A stretch of DNA of 20,265 bases from DAOUGC01 sp034429695 (GTDB taxonomy: Bacteria > Chloroflexota > Anaerolineae > Anaerolineales > Anaerolineaceae). Below, in pieces: positions 1 to 7,763 of the stretch. The position numbers were made by a program, and so were the translations under genes. The notes under the pieces were generated by a model, which was not told the origin of the DNA, searched no databases, and saw only the letters and a list, made by a program, of their open reading frames with translations. How positions within the stretch are numbered: position 1 is the first letter of the stretch; each line of letters starts with the position of its first letter. The stretch spans positions 1 through 20,265 of the forward strand of contig DAOUGC010000136.1 of assembly GCA_034429695.1 (NCBI GenBank). Direction: 5' to 3'.

Positions 1-1
1 G

Positions 2-148
2 ATCAACCCTCCCACTGCTCTGACCTTTTTTGAGGTTGAAACTGACGTGAAGGATGTTGTGTTCTCACCCGATGGCGGGTGGCTGGCAGCGGCGCTGGCG
101 GATGGAACGGTTGGTGTGTGGGGATTGCCCGCCCTGACCGGTGAATGA
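2..148 (+). CDS. WD40-repeat protein, C-terminal end (partial)
   Basis: Frame 2 is open from the window edge to a TGA at 146-148 and encodes 48 residues. The segment VVFSPDGGWLAAALADGTV followed by GVWGL has the shape of a WD40 beta-propeller blade (FSPDG, then LA, then DGTV, then a W-containing end), so this is the last blade of a propeller protein that begins outside the window. In bacteria such proteins are usually scaffolds or are fused to other domains. The N-terminal domain is missing, so no specific role can be given. A strong stem-loop follows nine bases after the stop. Confidence 0.72.
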   Translation: MNPPTALTFFEVETDVKDVVFSPDGGWLAAALADGTVGVWGLPALTGE

Positions 149-156
149 TGATAACC

Positions 157-188
157 AAAAACACCACCCGATTTTCGGGTGGTGTTTT
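157..188. terminator. Bidirectional intrinsic terminator
   Basis: Bases 158-171 (AAAACACCACCCGA) are perfectly complementary to 175-188 (TCGGGTGGTGTTTT), giving a 14-bp stem with a TTT loop. The stem base is A/T-rich on both sides, so an RNA read from either strand ends in a U tract. It lies between the stop of the WD40 gene (+) and the stop of guaB (-), the expected place for a shared terminator of convergent genes. Confidence 0.88.
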
Positions 189-192
189 ATAT

Positions 193-1674
193 CTAGTCGT
201 TCCCACGCTGGTAATTGGGCGCTTCACGGGTGATGGTGATACTGTGCGGATGGCTCTCGATCAGTCCTGCGCCGCTGATGCGGGTGAGGCGCGTACGGGT
301 GCGCAAGTCTTCCAGACAGGCAGCGCCTGCATAACCCATGCCGCTGCGCAGACCGCCCAATAACTGATAGACATAATCAGACAGAACACCGCGGTAAGCC
401 ACCATGCCTTCCACGCCTTCGGGCACCAGCTTGCCCGCGCTCTGCCCGCTGCCGTAGCGGTCGCGCCCGTAGCCCTGCATGGCGCCCAGGCTGCCCATGC
501 CGCGGTAGGTTTTGAACTGACGGCCCTCATACAGCACCAGTTCGCCGGGAGCTTCCTCCAGCCCGGCAAGCAGGCTGCCCAGCATCACCGTCTCGGCGCC
601 GGCGGTCATGGCTTTGACAATATCGCCTGAGAATTTAATGCCGCCATCGGCGATCACCGGTATTCCGCGTGTTCGTGCAGCACGCGCACAGTGGTAAATG
701 GCGCTCATTTGCGGCATGCCAGCGCCAGAGATGATGCGCGTGGTGCAGATGGAACCCGCGCCAACGCCCACCTTGACCGCGTCTGCTCCGGCGTCGATCA
801 GTGCCAGCGTGCCTTCCTCGGTGACCACGTTACCGGCGATCACGGGCATGTCTGGATGGATGGCTTTGATGCGCCGGATGGCTTCGATCACACCTTTGGT
901 GTGACCGTGGGCGGTATCCACCACCACCACATCCACGCCGCGCTCTGCCATCAGGCTGACGCGTTCTTCGAGGTCTGCGCCCACGCCCACGGCAGCACCC
1001 ACCAGCAGGCGTCCGCGGCGGTCCACCGAGGCATTGGGGAAGTCGCTCTTTTTCTGTATATCCTTCACCGTGATCAACCCGATCAGACGGCCATCATCAT
1101 CCACCAGGGGCAGTTTTTCAATGCGGTGTTTCTGTAAAATCTGACGGGCTTGTTCAAGGGTGGTGCCGCGCGGTGCAGTGATTAATCCTTCGCCGGTCAT
1201 GAAGTCCTGCACGGGGCGCTGCATATCGGCGGCTTCGGTAAAACGGATGTCGCGATTGGTCAGGATTCCCACCAGCCGGTGAGTATCGGGGTCAACCACC
1301 GGAATACCGCTGATGTGATAATGCCCCATGATCTCCTCAGCCTGTTGCAGGGTGGCGTGTGGCGGCAGGCAGATGGGGTCTGAGATCATGCCTGCCTCTG
1401 AACGTTTCACCCGATCCACCTCAGCAGCCTGTGCATCGGGAGCCATGTTGCGGTGCAAAATGCCGATACCCCCGGCGCGCGCCAGGGCGATCGCCAGGCG
1501 GGCTTCGGTGACAGTATCCATGGCAGCCGATAGCAGGGGGGCGTTGAGCACAATGTCCTTCACCAGCCGCGCGCGTATGTCAACCTGTGCTGGAAGGACT
1601 TCGCTGTATCCCGGCACGATCAAAACATCGTCAAAAGTGAGTGAGTCATGGGTGTTGAATAATTCTTCGTTCAT
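193..1674 (-). CDS. guaB: Inosine-5'-monophosphate dehydrogenase
   Basis: Oxidises IMP to XMP with NAD+, the committed step of GMP synthesis, in the cytoplasm. The protein is 493 aa, the usual length. It begins with LTFDDVLIVPGYSEVLP, typical of IMPDH. Two CBS domains follow (about residues 97-147 and 157-207). The barrel has VVVVDTAHGH and the catalytic loop SICTTR with Cys310. The flap region contains RYGSGQ and KLVPEGVEG. I chose the ATG at 1674 because AGAGGA lies a few bases upstream; an in-frame start at 1728 would add 18 unconserved residues and would begin inside the putative -10 box. The usual GPGS before the catalytic Cys reads GAGS here. It appears monocistronic, with a terminator directly after the stop. 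Confidence 0.97.
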   Translation of the reverse strand: MNEELFNTHDSLTFDDVLIVPGYSEVLPAQVDIRARLVKDIVLNAPLLSAAMDTVTEARLAIALARAGGIGILHRNMAPDAQAAEVDRVKRSEAGMISDPICLPPHATLQQAEEIMGHYHISGIPVVDPDTHRLVGILTNRDIRFTEAADMQRPVQDFMTGEGLITAPRGTTLEQARQILQKHRIEKLPLVDDDGRLIGLITVKDIQKKSDFPNASVDRRGRLLVGAAVGVGADLEERVSLMAERGVDVVVVDTAHGHTKGVIEAIRRIKAIHPDMPVIAGNVVTEEGTLALIDAGADAVKVGVGAGSICTTRIISGAGMPQMSAIYHCARAARTRGIPVIADGGIKFSGDIVKAMTAGAETVMLGSLLAGLEEAPGELVLYEGRQFKTYRGMGSLGAMQGYGRDRYGSGQSAGKLVPEGVEGMVAYRGVLSDYVYQLLGGLRSGMGYAGAACLEDLRTRTRLTRISGAGLIESHPHSITITREAPNYQRGND

Positions 1675-1727
1675 TAACCATCCTCTGCCCGTTGAATTTG
1701 TTTCTAACCTCGTGATTTGTCTGGACA

Positions 1728-1733
1728 ATTATA
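1728..1733 (-). promoter_or_regulatory. Putative -10 box of guaB
   Basis: The minus strand reads TATAAT here, which would start transcription near 1721 and give a leader of about 47 nt before the guaB ATG. No good TTGACA-like element is seen 16-18 bp upstream (GATTAA at 17 bp), so the call rests on the -10 alone. Confidence 0.45.
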
Positions 1734-1835
1734 CTCACAATACAAGGGTTTTAATCATCGTTCTGTAATCAATATTTATGGCGATTTTACTTTTCCCCGC
1801 CCCATAATTCTTTATTGTCTAGTTGGAGAAAGTGC

Positions 1836-1961
1836 ATGAATTCTGTAAAATTAATCAGGACATGCTTTTCCTCCTGCTGTTTGCCAATATTCCACCCCTC
1901 TCTGAAAGAATTTCGGAGAGACATGGCGTTTAGAGTGATGGGAATGATGCATGGAAATTAA
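1836..1961 (+). CDS. Possible 41-aa leader ORF upstream of the histidine kinase
   Basis: An ATG at 1836 is preceded by GGAG with a 7-nt spacer and opens 41 codons ending in TAA at 1959-1961. The peptide starts MNSVKLIRTCFSSCCLPIF, so it carries three cysteines close together, and it ends FRVMGMMHGN. The ORF runs over the kinase start codon and ends 11 nt inside that gene in another frame. The kinase ATG at 1951 has only a weak Shine-Dalgarno sequence (GGGA), so translational coupling is plausible. I do not recognise the peptide. It could be a chance ORF; the support is its ribosome-binding site and its overlap geometry only. Confidence 0.3.
   Translation: MNSVKLIRTCFSSCCLPIFHPSLKEFRRDMAFRVMGMMHGN
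1898..1920 (+). promoter_or_regulatory. Stem-loop sequestering a Shine-Dalgarno-like GGAGAG
   Basis: CTCTC (1898-1902), T, GAAA pairs with TTTC, G, GAGAG (1916-1920): ten pairs including one T-G wobble around a GAA loop. The 3' arm contains GGAGAG, which sits two bases before an ATG at 1923 and 31 bases before the kinase ATG at 1951. The hairpin lies inside the candidate leader ORF, so a translating ribosome would open it. Whether it regulates the kinase is inference. Confidence 0.4.
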
Positions 1962-4281
1962 CGCTGCTACCGGTTATGCAATGCTTACGAGTGAAGGCAA
2001 TTTCAGGCGGGTTGACCGACAGTTTTGCTCCATGATGAATATGGATGTGAAAGCACTCAAGGGGTGTTCCTTTCTGTCGTTTGTTCATCCCGATGATACT
2101 TTCATTTATCAACAATTGTCATGCCCCTCTCAAGACCCAGCCGTAATATCGACCCATCACCTGCGCCTGGCAGATAATCGGGGTGGATATTTGAAGGTGG
2201 GGGTGCAACCCACTTGGATGGAAGATGATGACGGGCGGCTGTTGATGTTGGCTGTGATTGACCTTGATCGGCTGACCCGGGAGAAGGAAGAACGGGCTTT
2301 GAATGAAGCCCGACTGGAAAGTTTACTGGCGATTAACCGCTTCCCTGCCAAAGATATTCAAGAATTGCTGGACTTTTCCCTGTTGCAGGCAATTTCATTG
2401 ACGAGCAGCCAGTATGGCTACATTTATTTTTATGATGAGGATACACAGAAGTTCACCCTGAATACCTGGTCCAACGGGGTGATGGCTGATTGCGCCATTG
2501 CTGAAAAAAGAACCGTGTATGATCTTTCAAAAACCGGTATATGGGGGGAAGCGGTACGACAGCGCCGCCCGATATTGATAAATGATTTCCCGGCTCCCAA
2601 TCATCTTAAAAAAGGATATCCGCAAGGGCATGTTGCGCTGACGCGTTTTTTGACCATTCCGGTGATGCGCGATGAACGCATCGTGGCAGTGGTGGGTGTG
2701 GGAAACAAGAAGGACGATTACGATGAAGCCGATATCCGCCAGTTAACCCTGTTAATGGATGCGGTGTGGAACGCAGTGGAAGCCCAGCGGGTTCAGTTGG
2801 CTCTGCGCCAGAGTGAACAACGCCTGCGTGAACTGGCTGAAAATATTCATGAGGTATTCTGGCTGCGGGACAGGGAAACCGGAGCGATCACCTATGTATC
2901 CCCCCGGTTTGAGACGATATTTGGGCGCACCTGCCAGAGCCTGTATGAGGATCCGCAATCTTTCCTGCTGGCTGTTCATCCGGATGATTTGGAGCAGGTG
3001 CGCCAGCAGCAAAAGAACTTGAGGGAAAAGGGGATTGCCTTTGATTACTCGTACCGGATTCTCCGTCCGGATGGCGAAGTTCGTTGGGTATGGGGGCGTA
3101 CTTATCCGGTGATGGATCTAAATGAGAATGTGGTGCGCTTTGCCGGGGTGTTGGAGGATATCACCGAACGGCGCCAGGTGGAACAGGTGCTGGCGGAAAG
3201 TGAAGCGCGTTATCGGGCACTGTTCTCCACCATGGCCGAAGGCTTTGCCATGCACGAGATCGTGTGCGATGAGACCGGCACACCTGTGAATTATATTTTC
3301 CTGGATGTCAACCCGGCTTTTGAAATACAAACCGGTTTAAAGCGGGAGGAGATTGTAGGGCGACGCGCCACCGAGGTGCTGCCGGATCTGGAGCCCTACT
3401 GGGTGGAGGCTTATGGTTCGGTGGCCCTTACCGGTGAACCCCTCGAGCTGGAACGATATTCGCGGGATCTGGATCGTTATTATCACATTCAGGTTTACTG
3501 TCCGCGCCCCATGGCGTTTGCCACCCTGTTCACCGATATCACCCCGGCGAAAAAGGCGGAAATGGAACGCGAGCAGTTGATCGCGGATCTGGAACGCAAA
3601 AACAATGAATTGGAACGTTTTACCTACACGGTTTCCCATGACTTAAAAAGTCCATTGATCACCATCAAAGGGTTTGTGGACTGGTTGCGGGAGGATCTGC
3701 AAGCCGGTAATGCGGAAACGATCCTGTCGGATGTGGATCGGATTGAAGCCGCTGCAGAGAAAATGCGTGTTTTACTGGACGATTTGCTGGATCTGTCACG
3801 GATAGGCAAAGTCACCAACCCTCCGGTGCGAGTATGCATGAATGAGGTGGTGCAGGAGGCACTTGAGTTGTTATCGGCACGAATGCATCAAAAGAGGGTG
3901 GCTGTACAGGTGCAGCCCAACATGCCTGAGGTGCCCGTGGACCGCACCCGCATGGTGGAGGTGTGGCAGAACCTGCTGGAAAATGCCATTAAATACATGG
4001 GCGAGCAACCCAACCCGTTTATTGAAATTGGTTTTAAACAACATGGTACGTCGGTGGTGTTTTCGGTGGCGGATAACGGAATGGGTATTGAGGAGGGAAA
4101 TCGGGAGAAGGTGTTTGAATTATTCCAGAAAGTGGACCCATCCACCGAAGGTAACGGGGTGGGGCTGGCAGTGGTCAGGCGTATTGTGGAGAATCACGGC
4201 GGAGCGGTGTGGGTTGAGTCAAATGGAAAAGGGAAGGGAAGTAAATTTTATTTCTGTTTGCCTGCCCCGCCGCCCGTGTGA
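1951..4281 (+). CDS. Multi-sensor histidine kinase (PAS-GAF-PAS-PAS-HisKA-HATPase)
   Basis: A 776-aa cytoplasmic sensor kinase with no transmembrane segments. Domains in order: PAS-like 10-110 with a FVHPDD motif; GAF about 130-285; PAS 293-405 ending in the typical DITERR; PAS 418-535; HisKA about 550-620 with the phosphorylatable His563 in VSHDLKSPL; HATPase about 665-770 with Asn678 (N box), DNGMGI starting at Asp708, and a GVGLAVVRRI lid region. All catalytic motifs look intact. The SHDLKSPL type of kinase core is common in phytochrome-like kinases that pair with Rcp1-like single receivers, and the next two genes start with such receivers, so they are the likely phosphorylation targets. 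The GAF shows no obvious bilin-binding motif, so the signal is unknown. The ATG at 1951 is the first in frame after an upstream stop. Confidence 0.93.
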   Translation: MEINAATGYAMLTSEGNFRRVDRQFCSMMNMDVKALKGCSFLSFVHPDDTFIYQQLSCPSQDPAVISTHHLRLADNRGGYLKVGVQPTWMEDDDGRLLMLAVIDLDRLTREKEERALNEARLESLLAINRFPAKDIQELLDFSLLQAISLTSSQYGYIYFYDEDTQKFTLNTWSNGVMADCAIAEKRTVYDLSKTGIWGEAVRQRRPILINDFPAPNHLKKGYPQGHVALTRFLTIPVMRDERIVAVVGVGNKKDDYDEADIRQLTLLMDAVWNAVEAQRVQLALRQSEQRLRELAENIHEVFWLRDRETGAITYVSPRFETIFGRTCQSLYEDPQSFLLAVHPDDLEQVRQQQKNLREKGIAFDYSYRILRPDGEVRWVWGRTYPVMDLNENVVRFAGVLEDITERRQVEQVLAESEARYRALFSTMAEGFAMHEIVCDETGTPVNYIFLDVNPAFEIQTGLKREEIVGRRATEVLPDLEPYWVEAYGSVALTGEPLELERYSRDLDRYYHIQVYCPRPMAFATLFTDITPAKKAEMEREQLIADLERKNNELERFTYTVSHDLKSPLITIKGFVDWLREDLQAGNAETILSDVDRIEAAAEKMRVLLDDLLDLSRIGKVTNPPVRVCMNEVVQEALELLSARMHQKRVAVQVQPNMPEVPVDRTRMVEVWQNLLENAIKYMGEQPNPFIEIGFKQHGTSVVFSVADNGMGIEEGNREKVFELFQKVDPSTEGNGVGLAVVRRIVENHGGAVWVESNGKGKGSKFYFCLPAPPPV

Positions 4282-4300
4282 TTTTCTCTATAGGTTGTGG

Positions 4301-4325
4301 GCCGGATGAACCGTGTTGATCCGGC
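4301..4325. repeat. Inverted repeat between the kinase and the next gene
   Basis: GCCGGAT (4301-4307) and ATCCGGC (4319-4325) are perfect 7-bp arms around an 11-nt loop. It lies in the 61-nt gap after the kinase stop and just before the Shine-Dalgarno AAAAGGGG of the next gene. There is no U tract, so it is more likely an mRNA-processing or stability element than a terminator. Confidence 0.4.
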
Positions 4326-4342
4326 GGCAAAAGGGGTTTGAA

Positions 4343-6445
4343 ATGGTCCAATCAGAATTTTGTTTATTGCTGGTGGAGGATGAACCCACTCACGCGGAAT
4401 TGGTGCGGCGAGCCATGTTTCGGGGGATGAAGGATTGGTCCCTGATCGTTGTGGAGGACCTGGCAGGCGCATTTTCGTGGGTGGAATCTGGACAGCCGGA
4501 CCTGGTGCTGGTGGACCTGAAACTGCCGGATGGTTCAGGGCTGGATCTGTTAAATCGCAAGGAATATGCGCGTACTCATCCCATCATCATCCTTACCAGT
4601 CAGGGTGGAGAACAGGATGCTGTGGATGCGCTAAAAATGGGCGCCCTCGACTACGTGGTGAAAACCCCGGAGTTTTATCGTGATCTTCCCCGAATGATCA
4701 GCCGATGGATGCGCGAGTGGAATGATATTGTCATGCGTCGCCGCGCCGAGCAAGCCCTGTCGGAGCGGGAGCAGTTGCTGGGAAACATCATCAATACCAC
4801 CATTGATGGTTATTTGCTGCTGAATTCCGAAGGCAAAATACTGGAAGTGAACCATGCTTTCTGCAACACGGTGGGGTACACCCGCGATGAGTTGCTGGAA
4901 ATGACCGTGCATGACCTGGAGGTTATGGAAACCCCTGATGAAACCCGCCAGCATATGCAAGGGGTCTTTTCCAACGGCGCTGATTTTTTTGAGACCCATC
5001 ACCGCCGAAAAGATGGCACACTGCGTCTTCTGGAAGTGAGTACGACCAGTTTGCACGCGGACCGATTGGTTTGTTTTATCAGGGATATCACCGAACGTAA
5101 ACGGATTGAAGATGAATTGCGCACCAGTGAGGAGAAGTTCAGGCTTACATTTGATCTGTCGCCCATTGGGGCTGTCATGGCCGATCTTGACTTGCGTTTT
5201 CAGCGTTGCAACAATGCTTTTTGCGAGTTTTTGGGATACAGCGAGAATGAGTTGATGGGTAGAACCTTTCTGGAATTCACCCATCCAGATGACTTGCATA
5301 TTGGCATAAATGAATTAAAAGCAATTGCGGCAGGGAGCTTGGAAAAAGCCAAACTGGAAAAACGCTACATTCATAAGAATGGAAGTGTCGTGTGGGGTGA
5401 GGTCAATATCTCCATGGTTCCCGGCACTGCCAATACACCTGGTTATTACCTTTCACTCATTATAAACATTCAAGCACGCAAAGAAGCCGGAGAACTGGTG
5501 CGGGAGCGGGATGAACGTTTACAGAGCATCTTCCGCGCAGCCCCCATTGGTATTGGTTTGAACGTCAATCGTGTGATCCAGGATGTCAATCAGACCCTGC
5601 TGGATATGCTTGGTTATCAACGTGAAGAGCTGATCGGACGCAACGCCCGCATTTTATACCCAACCGATGAAGACTATGATTACGTCGGCGTGGAGAAGTA
5701 CCGCCAGATTAAACTTCACGGCAAGGGCACGGTGGTCACACGGTGGATTCGAAAAGACGGTGAAATTCGGGATATCCTGTTGAGTTCGGCGCCGATAAAC
5801 CCGGCAGATCTTATGCTCGGGGTCACTTTTTCTGCTCTGGATATCACTGAGCGGAAAAAGATGGATGACGACCTGCGTAAGAGCGAAGAGCGTTTCCGCA
5901 ACCTGGTGGATAACATCCCGGAAGCAGTGATCGTTTATCAGAACAAGCGGGTTGTATACATTAATCCGGCAACCACCCTGCTCTCCGGCTTCACCCTGGA
6001 GGATTTCCAGGAAAGGGATATTTTGTCAGTTGTCCATCCAGATGCCCTGGAAATGGTCCATCAATCCTTGAAGGCCATGATCCCCGGGGAAACCACACCT
6101 GCTCTGGAAATACCGATTATCAAGAAAAATGGGGAGTTCGCTTTCTTTGAAACCCTCGGTATTCCCATCGAGGTCAACGGAAAACCGAGCCTGTTGATCC
6201 TCGCGCGCGATATCACCGAGCGCCGCAAGGATCAGGAGCAATTGAAACTCAGCAAGGCCAAGCTGGAAGAAGCAGAAAAACTGGCCCGCCTTGGAAGCTA
6301 TGAAATTGATTTGCGCGCCAATACACTCACCTGGTCGGAAGAAATGTTCACCATTTTCGGCTTGGATGTTGGCCGTGCTCCCACAATTGAAATGGGGTTG
6401 ATATTTATCCATCCAGATGACCGGCAACGTTTTAATGAAAAGTAA
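4343..6445 (+). CDS. N-terminal part of a split REC-PAS5-GAF-HD-GYP regulator
   Basis: 700 aa. An N-terminal Rcp1-like receiver (1-125) has the acidic pair E12/D13, phosphoacceptor Asp58, Thr85 and Lys107, all intact. Four complete PAS domains follow (about 144-253, 264-380, 390-505 and 515-626), three of them ending in a DITER-type motif. A fifth starts at 645 and is cut at NEK by a TAA after its HPDD motif. The rest of that PAS, plus a GAF and an HD-GYP domain, continues in the same frame after the stop, so this is the front of a protein of about 1,133 aa. I chose the ATG at 4343 because AAAAGGGG lies 6-7 nt upstream; an in-frame TTG at 4313 has no such site. The truncated product has an input receiver and PAS sensors but no output domain. 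Confidence 0.85.
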   Translation: MVQSEFCLLLVEDEPTHAELVRRAMFRGMKDWSLIVVEDLAGAFSWVESGQPDLVLVDLKLPDGSGLDLLNRKEYARTHPIIILTSQGGEQDAVDALKMGALDYVVKTPEFYRDLPRMISRWMREWNDIVMRRRAEQALSEREQLLGNIINTTIDGYLLLNSEGKILEVNHAFCNTVGYTRDELLEMTVHDLEVMETPDETRQHMQGVFSNGADFFETHHRRKDGTLRLLEVSTTSLHADRLVCFIRDITERKRIEDELRTSEEKFRLTFDLSPIGAVMADLDLRFQRCNNAFCEFLGYSENELMGRTFLEFTHPDDLHIGINELKAIAAGSLEKAKLEKRYIHKNGSVVWGEVNISMVPGTANTPGYYLSLIINIQARKEAGELVRERDERLQSIFRAAPIGIGLNVNRVIQDVNQTLLDMLGYQREELIGRNARILYPTDEDYDYVGVEKYRQIKLHGKGTVVTRWIRKDGEIRDILLSSAPINPADLMLGVTFSALDITERKKMDDDLRKSEERFRNLVDNIPEAVIVYQNKRVVYINPATTLLSGFTLEDFQERDILSVVHPDALEMVHQSLKAMIPGETTPALEIPIIKKNGEFAFFETLGIPIEVNGKPSLLILARDITERRKDQEQLKLSKAKLEEAEKLARLGSYEIDLRANTLTWSEEMFTIFGLDVGRAPTIEMGLIFIHPDDRQRFNEK

Positions 6446-6466
6446 GAACAATTTTTAAAGGAGGGG
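6443..6466 (+). other. In-frame TAA interrupting a PAS domain, followed by a strong SD-like sequence
   Basis: The TAA at 6443-6445 is in the frame shared by the ORFs upstream (4343) and downstream (to 7744). Reading across it gives RFNEK, stop, EQFLKEGKAFDIVYCITR, a continuous PAS core. This is a nonsense change and not a frameshift, and 4343-7744 as a whole is one disrupted gene. Twelve bases later comes AAAGGAGGGG (6457-6466), a near-ideal ribosome-binding sequence. The nearest in-frame start candidates are a rare ATT at 6479, TTG at 6500 and ATG at 6644, so re-initiation is possible but not well set up. Sequencing error cannot be excluded. Confidence 0.88.
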
Positions 6467-6499
6467 AAGGCTTTCGATATTGTCTACTGCATCACCCGC

Positions 6500-7744
6500 T
6501 TGGACGGCGAATTGCGCCATGTTCACAACCTGGCGCGCATTGAGTTCGATGAAGGCGGCAGTGCTGTGCGGGTGTTTGGAACCATTCAAGACATCACTGA
6601 GCGCAAGCTGACCGAAGACGCACTGGAAGAGAGCCGCCAGCAAATGCGTGATCGACTGCATCAGCTCATGGCGCTGCATGACATTGACGTGGCGATTACC
6701 TCTCACCGCGAAATCACCCCGGTGATGGATGCCGTTCTTCATTATTTGGAAGAGATGCCTGAAATCGGGGCGGTGGCGGTGTTCCTGACCAACTGGAACA
6801 CTGATCAATTGACTTGTGTGGCAAGAACAGGCATGGACGCCGACAGCGCAACCGACCTGATCAATTGGCTGGAAGGCGACGCGTATCTTGCAGAGAATAG
6901 TGGACAGCCGGTGATGCTGCTCAGCCGCACCGGTCAGAACGGAATTGCCACTGGTGCACCGGTGGGGCAGGGCCTGGTTTCCGTTGCGATTTTGCCATTG
7001 TTAATGCACGAGATCAGGATCGGTTACATGGTGATCGGCAGCCCGTTTGGCAACCTGTTTGATAACAACTGGGTTGATTTTTTCCATTCGCTTGCCATGC
7101 AAATCGCCATGGCGCTGGAGAATGCCCATCTGTTTGCCCAAATGGAAGAAAAGAACCGTGAGTTGACAGCCGCCTATGAAGCCACCCTGGAAGGATGGTC
7201 GCGTACGCTGGAAATGCGGGACAAAGAAACCAAGGGACATTCGGATCGGGTCACCAGGGTCAGCATCCTGCTGGCTGAACATATGGGGTTGAATAAAGAA
7301 CAACTGCGCGATCTTCGCCGCGGCGTGTTGCTGCATGATATTGGCAAGCTTGCCATCCCTGACAGTATTCTATTTAAACCCGGGCCATTGACGGAAGAAG
7401 AATGGATTGTCATGCGTCAGCATCCCGAATATGCCCAGCAATTCCTTTCCGGAATTCCCAACTTTGAGCGCACCATTGATATTCCCTACTGCCATCACGA
7501 AAAGTGGGATGGAAGCGGTTATCCCCGTGGGCTGAAAGGGGAGGAAATTCCGCTTGAGGCGCGCATATTTGCCATAGTGGATGTGTGGGATGCCCTGACC
7601 TCTGATCGACCTTACCGGCCGGCATGGTCTGAGGAAAGAACCCGCAATTATCTTCTTCAGCAATCCTGCCAGCATTTTGATCCACAGGTGGTGGAAGCAT
7701 TTATCCACTTGCTAGATCAGGGATTCATCTCTAAAATGAGTTAA
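6500..7744 (+). CDS. C-terminal part of the split regulator: GAF and HD-GYP c-di-GMP phosphodiesterase
   Basis: Counted from the TTG at 6500, this is 414 aa. Residues 1-35 are the tail of the interrupted PAS (ending DITERK). A GAF domain follows (about 50-212), then a helical linker and an HD-GYP domain (about 222-405). The HD-GYP motifs are complete: His279-Asp280 in LLHDIGKL, HHEKWDGSGYP at 332-342 and DVWDALTSDRPYR. Family members hydrolyse c-di-GMP to pGpG or GMP at a bi- or tri-metal centre. The true start is uncertain: the reading frame continues back to the TAA at 6443, and other starts are ATT 6479 or ATG 6644. If it is translated alone, the phosphodiesterase loses its receiver and would not be under direct phosphorelay control. 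The stop is 19 nt before the next gene. Confidence 0.82.
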   Translation: MDGELRHVHNLARIEFDEGGSAVRVFGTIQDITERKLTEDALEESRQQMRDRLHQLMALHDIDVAITSHREITPVMDAVLHYLEEMPEIGAVAVFLTNWNTDQLTCVARTGMDADSATDLINWLEGDAYLAENSGQPVMLLSRTGQNGIATGAPVGQGLVSVAILPLLMHEIRIGYMVIGSPFGNLFDNNWVDFFHSLAMQIAMALENAHLFAQMEEKNRELTAAYEATLEGWSRTLEMRDKETKGHSDRVTRVSILLAEHMGLNKEQLRDLRRGVLLHDIGKLAIPDSILFKPGPLTEEEWIVMRQHPEYAQQFLSGIPNFERTIDIPYCHHEKWDGSGYPRGLKGEEIPLEARIFAIVDVWDALTSDRPYRPAWSEERTRNYLLQQSCQHFDPQVVEAFIHLLDQGFISKMS

Positions 7745-7763
7745 GGATTTGGTAACTCCTCCA

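Noticed and set aside
691..1137. His-rich 148-codon plus-strand ORF with an HHHH stretch inside guaB
   Set aside because: It is the complement of conserved IMPDH codons; the His run is a by-product of the GTG/GTC valine codons on the other strand.
2340..2810. Phytochrome-type chromophore-binding GAF in the first kinase
   Set aside because: The kinase core and receivers resemble Cph1/Rcp1 systems, but no bilin-binding Cys motif or PHY domain was seen; the domain is a generic GAF.
4631..5299. Antisense ORF of 222 codons
   Set aside because: It lies wholly opposite well-recognised PAS-coding sequence, shows no family motifs and has no convincing RBS; it is a shadow ORF.
6440..6500. Frameshift between the two halves of the HD-GYP gene
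   Set aside because: Both ORFs are in the same frame (start positions equal modulo 3), and translation across the TAA is continuous PAS sequence, so a point nonsense change explains it.
7749..7763. TTG start at 7749 for the GGDEF protein
   Set aside because: It lies one base after the only SD-like AAGGA and would add five residues before the receiver; ATG 7764 or 7767 fits the family N terminus better.
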